DNA from: an uncultured Pseudomonadota bacterium
GTDB lineage: Bacteria; Pseudomonadota; Gammaproteobacteria; Steroidobacterales; Steroidobacteraceae
NCBI GenBank assembly: GCA_903879335.1
Contig: CAIRLC010000034.1
Coordinates: forward strand, 1 to 64,000
Length of the DNA: 64,000 nt
Reading direction: 5' to 3'
Positions 46,715 through 56,400 of this stretch are shown here, piece by piece. Position 1 is the stretch's first letter. Each line of letters starts with the position of its first letter. Both the position numbers and the translations under genes were made by a program. Under the pieces are notes generated by a model that did no database searches, had not been told where the DNA came from, and worked only from the letters and a program-made list of their open reading frames with translations.

Positions 46715-46917
46715 TGTGGCAGATATGCATTGTGGCGCTGCTGGTGGCGATGGCCGTACTTCAATCCCTGCGCGCGCTCTTGCCCTTCGCGGCACGGGTG
46801 GCGCTTGCCCGTCGCGCCCGAGGCCGTCTGCCGGATTGCTGGATTGTATGGTTCGCAGGCCAAGGGGCTTGCGATGCCTGTGGTGGCCGCTTGAATCGGC
46901 CTCAGCGCACCAGATAG
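46714..46917 (+). CDS. DUF6587-type small protein of the feo operon
   Basis: This 67-residue protein starts at an ATG overlapping the feoB stop by one base. It has a single N-terminal membrane helix (WQICIVALLVAMAVLQSLRALLPFAA), a basic stretch and a C-terminal CDACGG pair of cysteines. Small proteins like this follow feoB in many gammaproteobacteria in place of FeoC; the family is DUF6587 in my recollection. Its cysteines could bind iron or a cluster, but that is a guess. Its 3' end overlaps the convergent uppP gene by 16 bp. Confidence 0.72.
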   Translation: MWQICIVALLVAMAVLQSLRALLPFAARVALARRARGRLPDCWIVWFAGQGACDACGGRLNRPQRTR

Positions 46918-47693
46918 AGAATCAGGGCGCCGGCCGCAATCCGATACCAAGCGAACGGTGCGAAACCGCGGCGACTGACAAAGCTCACCAAACCGCGGAC
47001 GACCAATAGCGCTGAGATAAAAGCGACCACGAAGCCGATCGCAATCAATCCCCAGCCGGCCCCTGCGAGGTCATGCCGCGCCTTCCATACGTCAAGAACC
47101 GTTGCGCCGGCCATCGTCGGGATCGCCAGAAAAAATGAAAATTCAGTCGCGGCTTCGCGCGTGACGCCCAATAAAAGAGCGCCTACGATGGTTGCGCCTG
47201 AACGAGACGTCCCTGGAATCATCGCAAGACATTGAAATAGACCGATTTTGACAGCCGTCGATACCGGCATGCGTTCCGTGCTCGCGCAGTGAGCCTCAGG
47301 CCGCCACCGTTCAGCCGCAAGAATGGCGATGCCACCTAGGATGAATGCCCACCCGACGATGGTCGGGGAGAACAGCACACGCTTGATGAAGTCATGCGCG
47401 ATCAGACCAATCACGACCGCGGGTAGAAAGGCAATCATCACATTGCGGGCGAACAGGCGCGCGTCGCCGGGCTGTGCTAATCCGATCAGTGTCCGCCACA
47501 GCTTGACGCGGTATAGCCAGCAAACGGCGAGGATGGCGCCGAGCTGAATCACAACTTCAAATAGCTTGGAAAAACCGCTGGTGAACCCGAGTAAATCGCC
47601 GATGACGATCATGTGTCCAGTCGAAGAAATCGGTAGGAACTCAGTGATGCCTTCCACCAGACCTAAGATGACTGCGGATAAAGTGTCGCTCAT
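46902..47693 (-). CDS. uppP: undecaprenyl-diphosphate phosphatase
   Basis: This 263-residue membrane protein dephosphorylates undecaprenyl-PP, recycling the lipid carrier for peptidoglycan and polysaccharides. The BacA/UppP signatures are complete: VEGITEFLPISSTGHMIV near the N-terminus and MIPGTSRSGATIVGALLLG in the second active-site loop. It is convergent with the feo operon and 30 bp downstream of the MFS gene, so it may be the end of the cstA operon. Confidence 0.96.
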   Translation of the reverse strand: MSDTLSAVILGLVEGITEFLPISSTGHMIVIGDLLGFTSGFSKLFEVVIQLGAILAVCWLYRVKLWRTLIGLAQPGDARLFARNVMIAFLPAVVIGLIAHDFIKRVLFSPTIVGWAFILGGIAILAAERWRPEAHCASTERMPVSTAVKIGLFQCLAMIPGTSRSGATIVGALLLGVTREAATEFSFFLAIPTMAGATVLDVWKARHDLAGAGWGLIAIGFVVAFISALLVVRGLVSFVSRRGFAPFAWYRIAAGALILYLVR

Positions 47694-47722
47694 GTCGATT
47701 CCAAAAAGTGAATGCGTTGATG

Positions 47723-49075
47723 CTAGGGCTGTGGATCAGCAGTGTCCACCCGTAAGGGGGGACGGTTCTTGGTTTCGACGATAAAAGGCGTCACGCAGAT
47801 CGCAATGACCGGAAGCGCAACGAGTGCTGTCAGCGCATGCATTGCGCCTGTCGTGGTATCGGCTTGGTGTGCCGTGTATGCGCCGACGGCGAAGGGACCC
47901 AAGGCCGCGCCGAGACGCCCGATGTTGTACGCGAAACCCGCCCCCAGACCACGCACATCGGCTGGAAATAGCTCGGGTAGGTAGTACGTAAAAGCACCAA
48001 ACACACCGAATACCGAAAGCCCGACCAAGAAGGTCAGATGCAGCGTCACCGTCGGCGACCAAGCGATGCCGAAGGCCAGCAACAGGGACAACGCGCCAAC
48101 CGCGTAATACAACGCGAACATGCCGCGTCGCCCTAACCGGCGCGCGGCGGGCACGGTTAACAAAGCGCCGACCATACCGCCGAGGTTGAACCACAGGGTG
48201 ATGGAAGCCTTCCATGACTCCGCCAAACTGACCGCAGCCGCGCCGGTGAGCCCAGCCGCCGTTGCCGCGCGGGCCCCTAGGCCCGCACCAATCGTTGGCA
48301 AAAACGCGTTGCAGCTCCACCAGGTGAATAAGGCCAGTATCGACATGGCGATTGCGGAGAACGTGGCGGCACGCAATCCAGGCGTGAAGAGGCGCTTGAG
48401 CGCGATGCGTAGCGGACGGGTGGAGGTAGGCTCTCGGTCCGGTGCGTCAGCGCGTGCGCGCAACAACATCACCAGCAAGATCGGTAGCACGCCGGCGCCG
48501 AGTACAAATCGCCAACTCAAGGTTGGCGCATCGGCCATCCAGACGCCCGCAATCAGCCAAGTGGTGAGGCTCGCCAATATCAGGCCTAAGGGCGATGCCG
48601 TCTGCAGGAAGGCTCCAGCGATCAGTCGGCGCGATTCAGGGACGGTTTCAGCCACTAAGGTGGCGCCCGTGGAAAACTCTCCGCCGAGTCCTAGGCTTGC
48701 GATCAGTCGAAATACGATGAGCATCGCTAGATTGGGGGAGCATGCCGACGCACCAGTACCGAGTGCGTACACGGCGATCGTGAGGAGCAGTGCGCGGCGT
48801 CTGCCGATGCGATCGGCCAGATGTCCAAACAGCACGCCGCCGATGGCCCAACCGACCAGCAGGAGCGCGGTCAGTATGCCGGTCCACTGGGCAGTTGCCG
48901 CCTTAGCGGCGGCACTGCCAATCTCTAGACCCAGCAAAGTGGGGATCGCGTTTGGGGCCACGAAATTCAGCAGGAGCGCGTCGAAAATATCAAAGCCCCA
49001 GCCGAGCCATACGGCGATGACCGCACGTCGCTGCGGCTTATTGAGGGCGTGCAGGGGAAGCGATATGAACGACAT
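47723..49075 (-). CDS. MFS transporter (sugar/aromatic acid-type)
   Basis: This 450-residue protein starts at ATG 49075, overlapping the ybdD stop as TGATG; the longer frame upstream would run through ybdD. It has twelve hydrophobic helices with the MFS motif GVLFGHLADRIGRRRALL between helices 2 and 3. VVAETVPESRRLIAGAFLQTASPLG and FGAFTYYLPELFPADVRGLGAGFAYNIGRLGAA are of the metabolite:H+ symporter/shikimate-type MFS. Its substrate is probably a carboxylate, given the neighbouring cstA, but this is inference. Confidence 0.82.
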   Translation of the reverse strand: MSFISLPLHALNKPQRRAVIAVWLGWGFDIFDALLLNFVAPNAIPTLLGLEIGSAAAKAATAQWTGILTALLLVGWAIGGVLFGHLADRIGRRRALLLTIAVYALGTGASACSPNLAMLIVFRLIASLGLGGEFSTGATLVAETVPESRRLIAGAFLQTASPLGLILASLTTWLIAGVWMADAPTLSWRFVLGAGVLPILLVMLLRARADAPDREPTSTRPLRIALKRLFTPGLRAATFSAIAMSILALFTWWSCNAFLPTIGAGLGARAATAAGLTGAAAVSLAESWKASITLWFNLGGMVGALLTVPAARRLGRRGMFALYYAVGALSLLLAFGIAWSPTVTLHLTFLVGLSVFGVFGAFTYYLPELFPADVRGLGAGFAYNIGRLGAALGPFAVGAYTAHQADTTTGAMHALTALVALPVIAICVTPFIVETKNRPPLRVDTADPQP

Positions 49076-49263
49076 CAGCAACAGCGACGCACGCCATCCC
49101 AGCGCTCGGTCTGTCCGTCCCGAAAGAACTCCGCCTTCGACGGAGCCGCGCGCTCCGGGTGTGCATCGCGCAAGTGCAGGCAATACCGCTCGTAAGCGCC
49201 TTCGCCAGTCGCGCCACTTAAGAATTCGACGATGCGCCGCCAGTGTCTTTGAAGATCAACCAT
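49075..49263 (-). CDS. ybdD: YbdD/YjiX family small protein
   Basis: This 62-residue cytosolic protein starts at ATG 49263, overlapping the cstA stop by 8 nt. The sequence MVDLQRHWRRIVEFLSGATG with YERYCLHLRDAHPERAAPSKAEFFRD is the YbdD/YjiX signature, including the Cys/His and the AAPSKAEFFRDR-like segment. Such proteins accompany CstA/BtsT transporters in almost all genomes. Their role, thought to be assistance of the transporter, is not settled. The final two residues are cysteines. Confidence 0.88.
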   Translation of the reverse strand: MVDLQRHWRRIVEFLSGATGEGAYERYCLHLRDAHPERAAPSKAEFFRDGQTERWDGVRRCC

Positions 49264-51313
49264 GACCGGCTTCCGGTAACAACGATCGCACGTAGGGTGT
49301 TTCGGGCGATGGGTCGACAGAGTCACCCCGGACGCGCCGCACAAGAACCACACAGACATCGATGAGGACGAGCCATAGGACTGTCAGGAAGATCCCGGCT
49401 AAGACTGCATCCAGTTGTTGATTGAAGATGATTTTGCCGGCAACAGCGGCCTTCTCGGGCGGCAGGGTTCCAGCGGCCAGCTTATCGGCCAGATCACGCG
49501 CGCCCGCCAGGAACCCAATTTTTGGATTGTCGCTCGTGATTTTCAGCCACGCAGCACTTGAGGTGACTACGCTCAGCCACAGCAAGGGCGCTGCTGTGAT
49601 CATCGCGCGCCACGGCCGGTGGCCTTTGAGTAGTACGGCCGTCATGACCGACAGTGCAATGGCCGCGAGCATTTGATTGGAGATGCCAAATAGCGGCCAG
49701 AGGATGTTGATGCCGCCGTTCGGGTCGGTTACCCCGATGTAGAGGAAGTATCCCCAAGCGGCCACGATCAGCCCACTCGTTAAAACCACGGACGGGTACC
49801 ACGACGTACGTCCAATTGGTTTCCATAGATGTGACAGCGTGTCCTGCAGCATGAAGCGTCCGACGCGAGTGCCCGCATCAAGCGTGGTCAGGATAAAAAT
49901 CGCTTCAAACATGATGGCGAAGTGATACCAGATGGCAATCATTGCGCCGCCAAAAGTGCTAGCAAAAATGCTGGCCATGCCCACCGCCAACGACGGAGCG
50001 CCACCGGTCCGCGCGAATAACGTGCTTTCCCCCACTTGATTGGCCAGGGACTGCATCGTTTCAAGTGTGACGGGAAAACCCCACTGAGACAGCGTATTGA
50101 CCGCAGCCTCTGCGCTGCCGCCTAAAGCTGCCAAGGGGCTATTGATCGCGAAATAAACGCCCGGTTCCAGCAAGGTTGCGGCGATCATGGCCATGATTGC
50201 CACCAAGGACTCAAGCGCCATCGAACCGTAGCCGACTAGGCGTATGTCGCCTTCGTTACGCAACATTTTCGGCGTTGTCCCACTCGAGATCAGCGAGTGA
50301 AATCCAGAGATGGCACCGCAGGCAATGGTGATAAAAACAAAGGGGAAGAGCTTTCCGGCAAACACGGGCCCGGTGCCATCGACGAATCGGGTCAGTGCCG
50401 GCATCCGCAAGTCCGGATGAATCACGACGATCGCAACGGCGAGCAACACGATCACGCCTAATTTAAGATAGGTGGATAAATAATCACGTGGCGCCAATAG
50501 GAGCCAAACCGGCAAGATCGCGGCCAAGAAGCCATAACCCATGACGAACCACGCGAGCGTTGTGCCGTCATGGTCGAAATACACCCGCCAGCTCTCGTGA
50601 TGATCCACCCAGCCACCACCGACGACCGCGCCGATGAGCAGGGTCACGCCAAGCACCGAGCCTTCCACCACGTGGCCGGGCCGCAGGTGACGCATATAGA
50701 GTCCGACAACGACCGCAATGGGGATCGTCGCAAAGACCGTCGAAGTTGCCCACGGGCTATGTTTCATCGCGTTAACGACAACCAAAGATAGCACCGCGAT
50801 CAGAATCACCATGATCGCCAAGGTGCCCAACAGCGCCGCTGTGCCGCCGATCGACCCGAGTTCCTCGCGGGCCATCTGACCCAGCGTGCGCCCATCCCGC
50901 CGGGTGGAGGCGAAGAGCACAACCATATCCTGCACACAGCCCCCAAGCACGGAGCCAATCAAAATCCACAGCGTGCCGGGTAAATAGCCAAATTGCGCCG
51001 CGAGCGTTGGTCCCACCAAGGGCCCCGGTCCTGCGATGGCGGCAAAGTGATGACCGAAGACCACCCACCTCGGCGTGGGATGAAAATCGCGTCCGTTATC
51101 CAGTCGCTCCGCCGGCGTGGCCCGAGTGGGGTCACAGCTGAGGACGTGGGCCTCGATCCACGCGGCGTAAAACCGGTAGCCCAAGGTATAGATGCACACG
51201 CCGGCGACCAGCAGCCAAAGCGCGTTGATGGGCTCGCCCCGTGAGACTGCAATGGCGCCGACTGAAATGGCTGCGCCGCCCGCAAGGCTAAGTCCAAGCA
51301 GCTTTTTCAGCAT
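49256..51313 (-). CDS. cstA: carbon starvation protein CstA (pyruvate/peptide transporter)
   Basis: This 685-residue protein starts at ATG 51313 ([14 protein letters not shown]), in keeping with family length. It has about 16 hydrophobic segments. CstA motifs are [57 protein letters not shown] and [13 protein letters not shown]. CstA and BtsT take up pyruvate or peptides under carbon limitation. The operon is cstA-ybdD-MFS, possibly uppP. No cAMP-CRP site could be verified in the promoter region. Confidence 0.93.
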   Translation of the reverse strand: [685 protein letters not shown]

Positions 51314-51499
51314 CCTCTTCCCCTCATCATGTTCTGTGTCCAAAATCGGAATCCCACCGGTACTTGGACTATGGCATGTCGCGGTCGGCCCGACAAAAAT
51401 TGATGCTTATGTTGAAACGTCGTGGCGCGAAACATGTGGAGTGTGTAGGTTCCGCTTATGTGTGGCTCATCTAGCCGCGTTCCATTTGGAGCATCTTCA

Positions 51500-51841
51500 A
51501 TGAAGGTTTATCACGCCGTCGCCCTTGCGGCGCTTGCGACCCCTTTGGTGACGCAAGCCGGGCCGATGCCCAGAATGCCGTCGCCGATCGCCCGCTCAGT
51601 GGTTCCCGTCGGTCCCGTCGGACCGGTCATGGGCACTACGGTGTTCCCGGGCGGTACCCCAGGAGGCCCACCCGTAACCCCGATTGGGCCAATCAATGGC
51701 ACGATCATTAATCCCGGCAGCGGCGGTCTTCCGATCGGTCCCGTTCACGGCACCATCATTAATCCGGGTGGCGGTTTGCCGGGCACCGGCAACCATCACA
51801 CGCCGCCGTCCAACGACAGCAACGAGTCGGGCGGTCATTGA
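51500..51841 (+). CDS. small secreted Gly/Pro-rich repeat protein
   Basis: This 113-residue protein starts at ATG 51500, with GGAGC 8 nt upstream. A signal peptide (MKVYHAVALAALATPLVTQA) is followed by three tandem units of 16-19 residues: PVGPVMGTTVFPGGTPGGP, PIGPINGTIINPGSGGL and PIGPVHGTIINPGGGL. It ends with a His/Asn/Ser-rich tail (NHHTPPSNDSNESGGH). Nothing catalytic is seen. It is 47 bp before the JmjC-type oxygenase gene and could be its substrate, since Pro, Asn and His are typical targets of such enzymes. It could also simply be an extracellular matrix-like protein. Confidence 0.7.
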   Translation: MKVYHAVALAALATPLVTQAGPMPRMPSPIARSVVPVGPVGPVMGTTVFPGGTPGGPPVTPIGPINGTIINPGSGGLPIGPVHGTIINPGGGLPGTGNHHTPPSNDSNESGGH

Positions 51842-51888
51842 CGGGTTGGGGCGCGCCGTAGGCGCCTCCTCGATATCCGGAGGGCGGC

Positions 51889-53004
51889 ATGAGCGGTGAC
51901 CCACTCTGGGGTGATGCTGGCCTAACCGGTATTCTGGCTGCTTTCCAAGGCGGTGAACCCTTCGTGGTCCACGGTAGCCTCGACCGCCTCCCGGCGTGGA
52001 TGCAGTCCAAGGGCTTACAGTCGATCGACGGGTTGGATCGGCTGTATACCGGGCGCATTTTGCATGGCCGTCGCGACTGTGGGCCGCGCTCAACGTTGAT
52101 TCCACAGGGCTCTGTGGCCGCATTGATCGCGGCCGGTGAGGCCTTGTATCTGCCGGATGTTGCGGAGGCGATTCCTGGCGCAGCGGGCTGGCTTCGAGAC
52201 CTGGAGCAATCGCTGGGTATACCCGCCGGTAGCGCCCGAGCGACGGCTTGGGTTGCACCAGCCGGGGAGGGGACTGCGGAACACCTTGATGCTGAAGATG
52301 TCATCTCTATTCAGCTACTCGGCCGTAAATCTTTTGCCGTGGCTGAACCCGCAGCGATACCGTTCGCGGCGGGATTTCAATATGGCCCGGGGATACCGGC
52401 CGCGGCTGATCTCTATCCGCAAGCCGCACATGGTTTTCCAAAGGACGCAGAGTACACGACCGTCGACCTGCGGCCGGGCTCCCTCGTCGTGCTCCCGCGG
52501 GGCCATTGGCACCACACCCGCTGTCAGGAGGTGTCGATCGCCTTATCGATCATCCTGTCACCGCCCACCTTGCTGGATTGGATGCTGGGCGTGCTGCGTC
52601 ACCGGGGATTGGAAGAAACATTTTGGCGCCGCCCACTGTATGGGACGCCCGATGCGATGGCGTTCGCGCAGAGTGCCGAAAAGTTGAGCGTCATGGCGGC
52701 GGCGCTTGAAGCGGATTGCGCAGGCGGGCTTTGGAGCGATCGGACCACGCTGCAGTGGATACCGACGAAGATGATCGAGTACACCGACCGGTTCGAACTC
52801 ATCGATCGTTACGACGGTAGCCGACGCACGCTCGAGCCCATGGATCAGCTCAAGTTGTTTTTGACGTGGCAGGGTTCCCGTTCGAGCGCCTACACGGTGG
52901 CTGAGGCGCGCCGGGTGTTCGGGGCGCCGATCGATGCGCTGTTGCAGAGCTTGGTGCAGGCTGGAGCGCTCTATCGCTGGCCTGTGTCACGAGGGCAGAC
53001 TTGA
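51889..53004 (+). CDS. JmjC/cupin-like 2-oxoglutarate Fe(II) oxygenase
   Basis: This 371-residue protein has the cupin_4/RoxA-like layout. An N-terminal part ends in an active-site strand with TAEHLDAEDVISIQLLGRKSFAV (His132-x-Asp134). A second metal ligand sits in LPRGHWHHTRC (His206 or His208). These ligands bind Fe(II), and LGRKSFAV provides the strand that follows the HxD in this group. C-terminally a winged-helix-like dimerisation segment follows (YTVAEARRVFGAPIDALLQSLVQAGALYRW). RoxA hydroxylates ribosomal protein L16; this protein is a paralogue of that class with an unknown target. No signal peptide is present, so the target is modified in the cytoplasm. Confidence 0.78.
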   Translation: MSGDPLWGDAGLTGILAAFQGGEPFVVHGSLDRLPAWMQSKGLQSIDGLDRLYTGRILHGRRDCGPRSTLIPQGSVAALIAAGEALYLPDVAEAIPGAAGWLRDLEQSLGIPAGSARATAWVAPAGEGTAEHLDAEDVISIQLLGRKSFAVAEPAAIPFAAGFQYGPGIPAAADLYPQAAHGFPKDAEYTTVDLRPGSLVVLPRGHWHHTRCQEVSIALSIILSPPTLLDWMLGVLRHRGLEETFWRRPLYGTPDAMAFAQSAEKLSVMAAALEADCAGGLWSDRTTLQWIPTKMIEYTDRFELIDRYDGSRRTLEPMDQLKLFLTWQGSRSSAYTVAEARRVFGAPIDALLQSLVQAGALYRWPVSRGQT

Positions 53005-53439
53005 TCCCGAGGCTGTCGATCGCGTCATTGGGCGGCGCGCCAGTCCGACCCCAAGGCTGAACTTTCAGACTACGGCTGAACCTTCAGAATGGCGTGGTCT
53101 GCTTCGGCGCACGTGCATGTGGGCCTCGTGGTCGATCGAGTCCCGCTGCTGGTCATGACACCGCCACGCGACCCGTCGGTCTTTTTCGCGTGATGTACAG
53201 TACAAACCTCGGTCTCGACGCGCTAAGCATCTGGTTTTTAACTCGATTCTTCAAACTTGACAAAACTTTTCGGCTCCTTATGTGAAGTTCAGCAACATTT
53301 TGATGGGCTTGAAGCGCTAAAGTCCCGCATACCATTTTCAGAACAGTTTTCCGTGTGGCGAGTCTGAAAATTCCTGATTTGCGACCCCATCGACGATTTG
53401 GCGATATGCCGCTCGGCAGTGTCGTAAAGGAGAATTGCT
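53005..53439. other. intergenic region with the multicopper oxidase promoter
   Basis: No gene is seen in 435 bp. A -35 TTGACA (53257-53262), a 16-nt spacer and TATGTG (53279-53284) form a plausible promoter 155 bp upstream of the multicopper oxidase start. The long 5' leader this implies contains no obvious hairpin or riboswitch that I can recognise. Confidence 0.45.
53257..53284 (+). promoter_or_regulatory. probable promoter of the multicopper oxidase operon
   Basis: TTGACA, 16 bp, TATGTG. The -35 is perfect; the -10 matches the consensus TATAAT at the first three positions and deviates in the last three. It faces the oxidase gene with no other gene in between. Confidence 0.45.
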
Positions 53440-56400
53440 GTGCCTCATTTGACCCTGTTTGGTGCCCTCTCGTCCGTACTCAGAGCCTCGCGGGCGGGAT
53501 CGGGACTGGCATTGCTGACCGTCTTATCCGGCTTCGCTGTGGCGCCCGTCACCGTGGCCGCTCCGGGACGGGTCTGCTTAGATCCAACCCAGACTTTGGC
53601 CACCTGCACTGTGGGTACGATCGGAACCTATTACGCCAACAGTGAGTTGCCGAGGGTCGATCTCTCGACGGGTGCGGTCACCGGCGGCATCCGTAAGTTC
53701 ATCGATACGGTGCCGGGGTTGTCATCGGCTAACACCAATACATTTGCCAATCACGCGCCGGGCGAATACATCAGCGTCGCGGAGCCGGATCTCGTGTCCT
53801 ATCCCGGCGCGCAGACCTACGTGATGGCGGTCGTTGAGCACGTGCAGCGGATGCACAGCGACTTACCCAAAGACACGCTGCAACGCAGTTACGTCCAGTT
53901 GTATCCGAAACTCTCCGAGCGTCCAGCTGCCATGGGCAAATCGAATCCGCCGGTGAAGCCGACCTCCGTCTATGGGCTGCCGCTGCCGGCACCGCGCCTG
54001 TTGTCCGACGTAATCGCCTCGACAAGCCCGATCTACTGGCCGGGAACTCAGGAGCCGATTTATGCGATGGATACGCCACATTACCTGGGCCCGGTCATCC
54101 TTACCCAGAAGGGAGTGGCCGTTCGCGTCAAGATGATCAATTTACTGCCCGTCGGCGGGGCCACCACGACGGCTGATGCGCAAGGCAATCTGTCCGTCGT
54201 CGCGCGCAACGGCGACATCTTCATGCCCGTCGACGAGTCCTTGGGTGGTGCGGGTGAGAGCCCGGGGCCGGTGTCAGCAACTCAGTTGGTGGCTGGCGCG
54301 AAGTACACCATTGCAACGTTGGGGAGTACCGACTTCAAGACCGTGGGCGCGCCGAAGAATCAAGTCGGTCTCACGTTCACAGCTCTGGGCGCTGGGGTAG
54401 GGTCGGGCACGGCGGTGCCCAAATATTCGCAGACACGGGCGAGCTTTCATCTGCATGGTGGCGATAGCCCCTGGATCAGTGACGGCACCCCGCACCAGTG
54501 GATTGTTGCGGTGAACGACCCAACGCCCTATAAGCGCGGGGCCAGTGCGTACAGCGCACCCGATCAAGCGGATCCAGGCGATGGTCAGTACAACCTGTAT
54601 TGGCCGAACGATCAGTCATCACGGTTGATGTGGTACCACGATCACACCTTCGGTCTCACCCGCCAAAATGTATACGCGGGTGCAGCGGCCGGCTACATCA
54701 TCATCGACGCGGCCGAATTGGCGTTGCTGAACGGCGATGCAGCACTTGGCATCAATAAAGCGCTACCCGGCAGTCTGCTTGACCAGCTGGTTTTGGTGCT
54801 TCAGGACAAGACCTTCGTGCCCTCTGATATCGCGACCCAAGACGCGAAGTGGGATACCACGGCGTGGGGTGAGCCCGGTGACCTGTGGTACCCGCACGTG
54901 TACGAGCCTTTCCAGTTGTGGCAACCCAACGTGACGGCCGGCGCGAGTGAAGAGGCGGCATCCACGTTCAATCCAGCCGGTCGCTGGGACTATGCGATGG
55001 ATCCCAACGGGCTGTATCAGCCGCCGACGGGCTCCTTACGGCAGGATCCGGATTATGGTGCGGTCGCGTTCCCGGATGGTTCGTATTTCGGTGGTCCGTC
55101 AGCCACGCCGGAGTCCTATATGGACACGCCGATGGTCAACGGTGTGGCCTATCCGGTGATGAATGTCGAGCCAAAGGCCTATCGCGTTCGTTTCTTGAGC
55201 GCCGCCAATGATCGGTATTGGAATCTGTCGCTGTGGGTAGCCGACCCGACCGTCGTGACTCCAGATGGGCGCCACAATACAGAAATCAAAACTGTTCCCG
55301 CGACGGACGGACGTATCGGTGGTGTGCCCGATCCCACGACGGCCGGTCCTAATATCATTCAATTCGCCAATGAAGCGGGCTTCTTTCCCGCGCCGGTGGT
55401 CTTTCAGCCAAAGCCAATGTCTGGGGTGACGGATCCGAACGGCGAGTTGACGCTGGTACGTGGTCCCGGTGATTTCTATCTCGGCGGCGCAGAGCGCGCG
55501 GATACCGTGATCGATTTCTCTCAGTACGCGGGCAAGACCTTGATTCTGTATAACGATTCATCAGCGCCTGTGCCGGGCGGTGATCCGCGTTACGACTATT
55601 ACACCAACGATCCGGACATGACGCCGTATGGCGGCGCGCCAAGCACGCTGCCGGGCTACGGTCCGAATACGCGCACGGTTATGCAGATCCGTGTGGCGGC
55701 GACGCTCGCTGGCGGTGCTCCGGCTGCGGCGGCTTATGACGCCCGCGGAACGGGCGGCGCATTGGCGACGGAGTTGCCGAAGGCTTATGCGATCGGTAGC
55801 GATGCGCATGTGGGCCTAATGGCCGGTGGCTATGACCCAGCAACGACGACACTCACCTTGAATGACGGCACTCAATTGTCACCGACGTCAGCGCCACTGT
55901 CGCTGAAGGTGAAGACGATCGAGGGCTACACCGATCCCACCTTCGGCCGCTTGATTGCGCAGATCGGCTCGGAATTGCCGCAGGCCGCAGCAAGTACGGT
56001 GGTCGCAAGCGGCGGCACGCCGATCGCCTATGTCGACAAGCCAACGGATATTGTCAGCGAAGGCGAGCTGCAGTACTGGGTCATCAAGAACAATGATACC
56101 GATAATCATCCGATGCACTTCCATCTGTTCAACGTGCAGGTGATCGGCCGCTGGGACACATTGAACAACGTATTTGTACAGCCGCAACCCGATGAGCTCG
56201 GTTGGAAAGAAACCGTGAAGAACTGGCCTGGCGAGGATGTGTTCGTGGCCTTGAAGCCCAAGACGCCAGCACTGCCCTTCGGACTGCCGAAGAGCCAGCG
56301 ACTGATGGATCCGACGCTACCGGCGGGGGCAACGTTATCGGCCGCGCCCCGCGCCGGCGGTGATGGAACGTTCGCGTTTTCTCAGTTCGATGTCACCACG

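Noticed and set aside
48120-49265. A 381-codon rightward open frame opposite the MFS and ybdD genes
   Set aside because: It is an antisense shadow of a membrane protein gene, rich in Arg/Pro/Ser and without family features.
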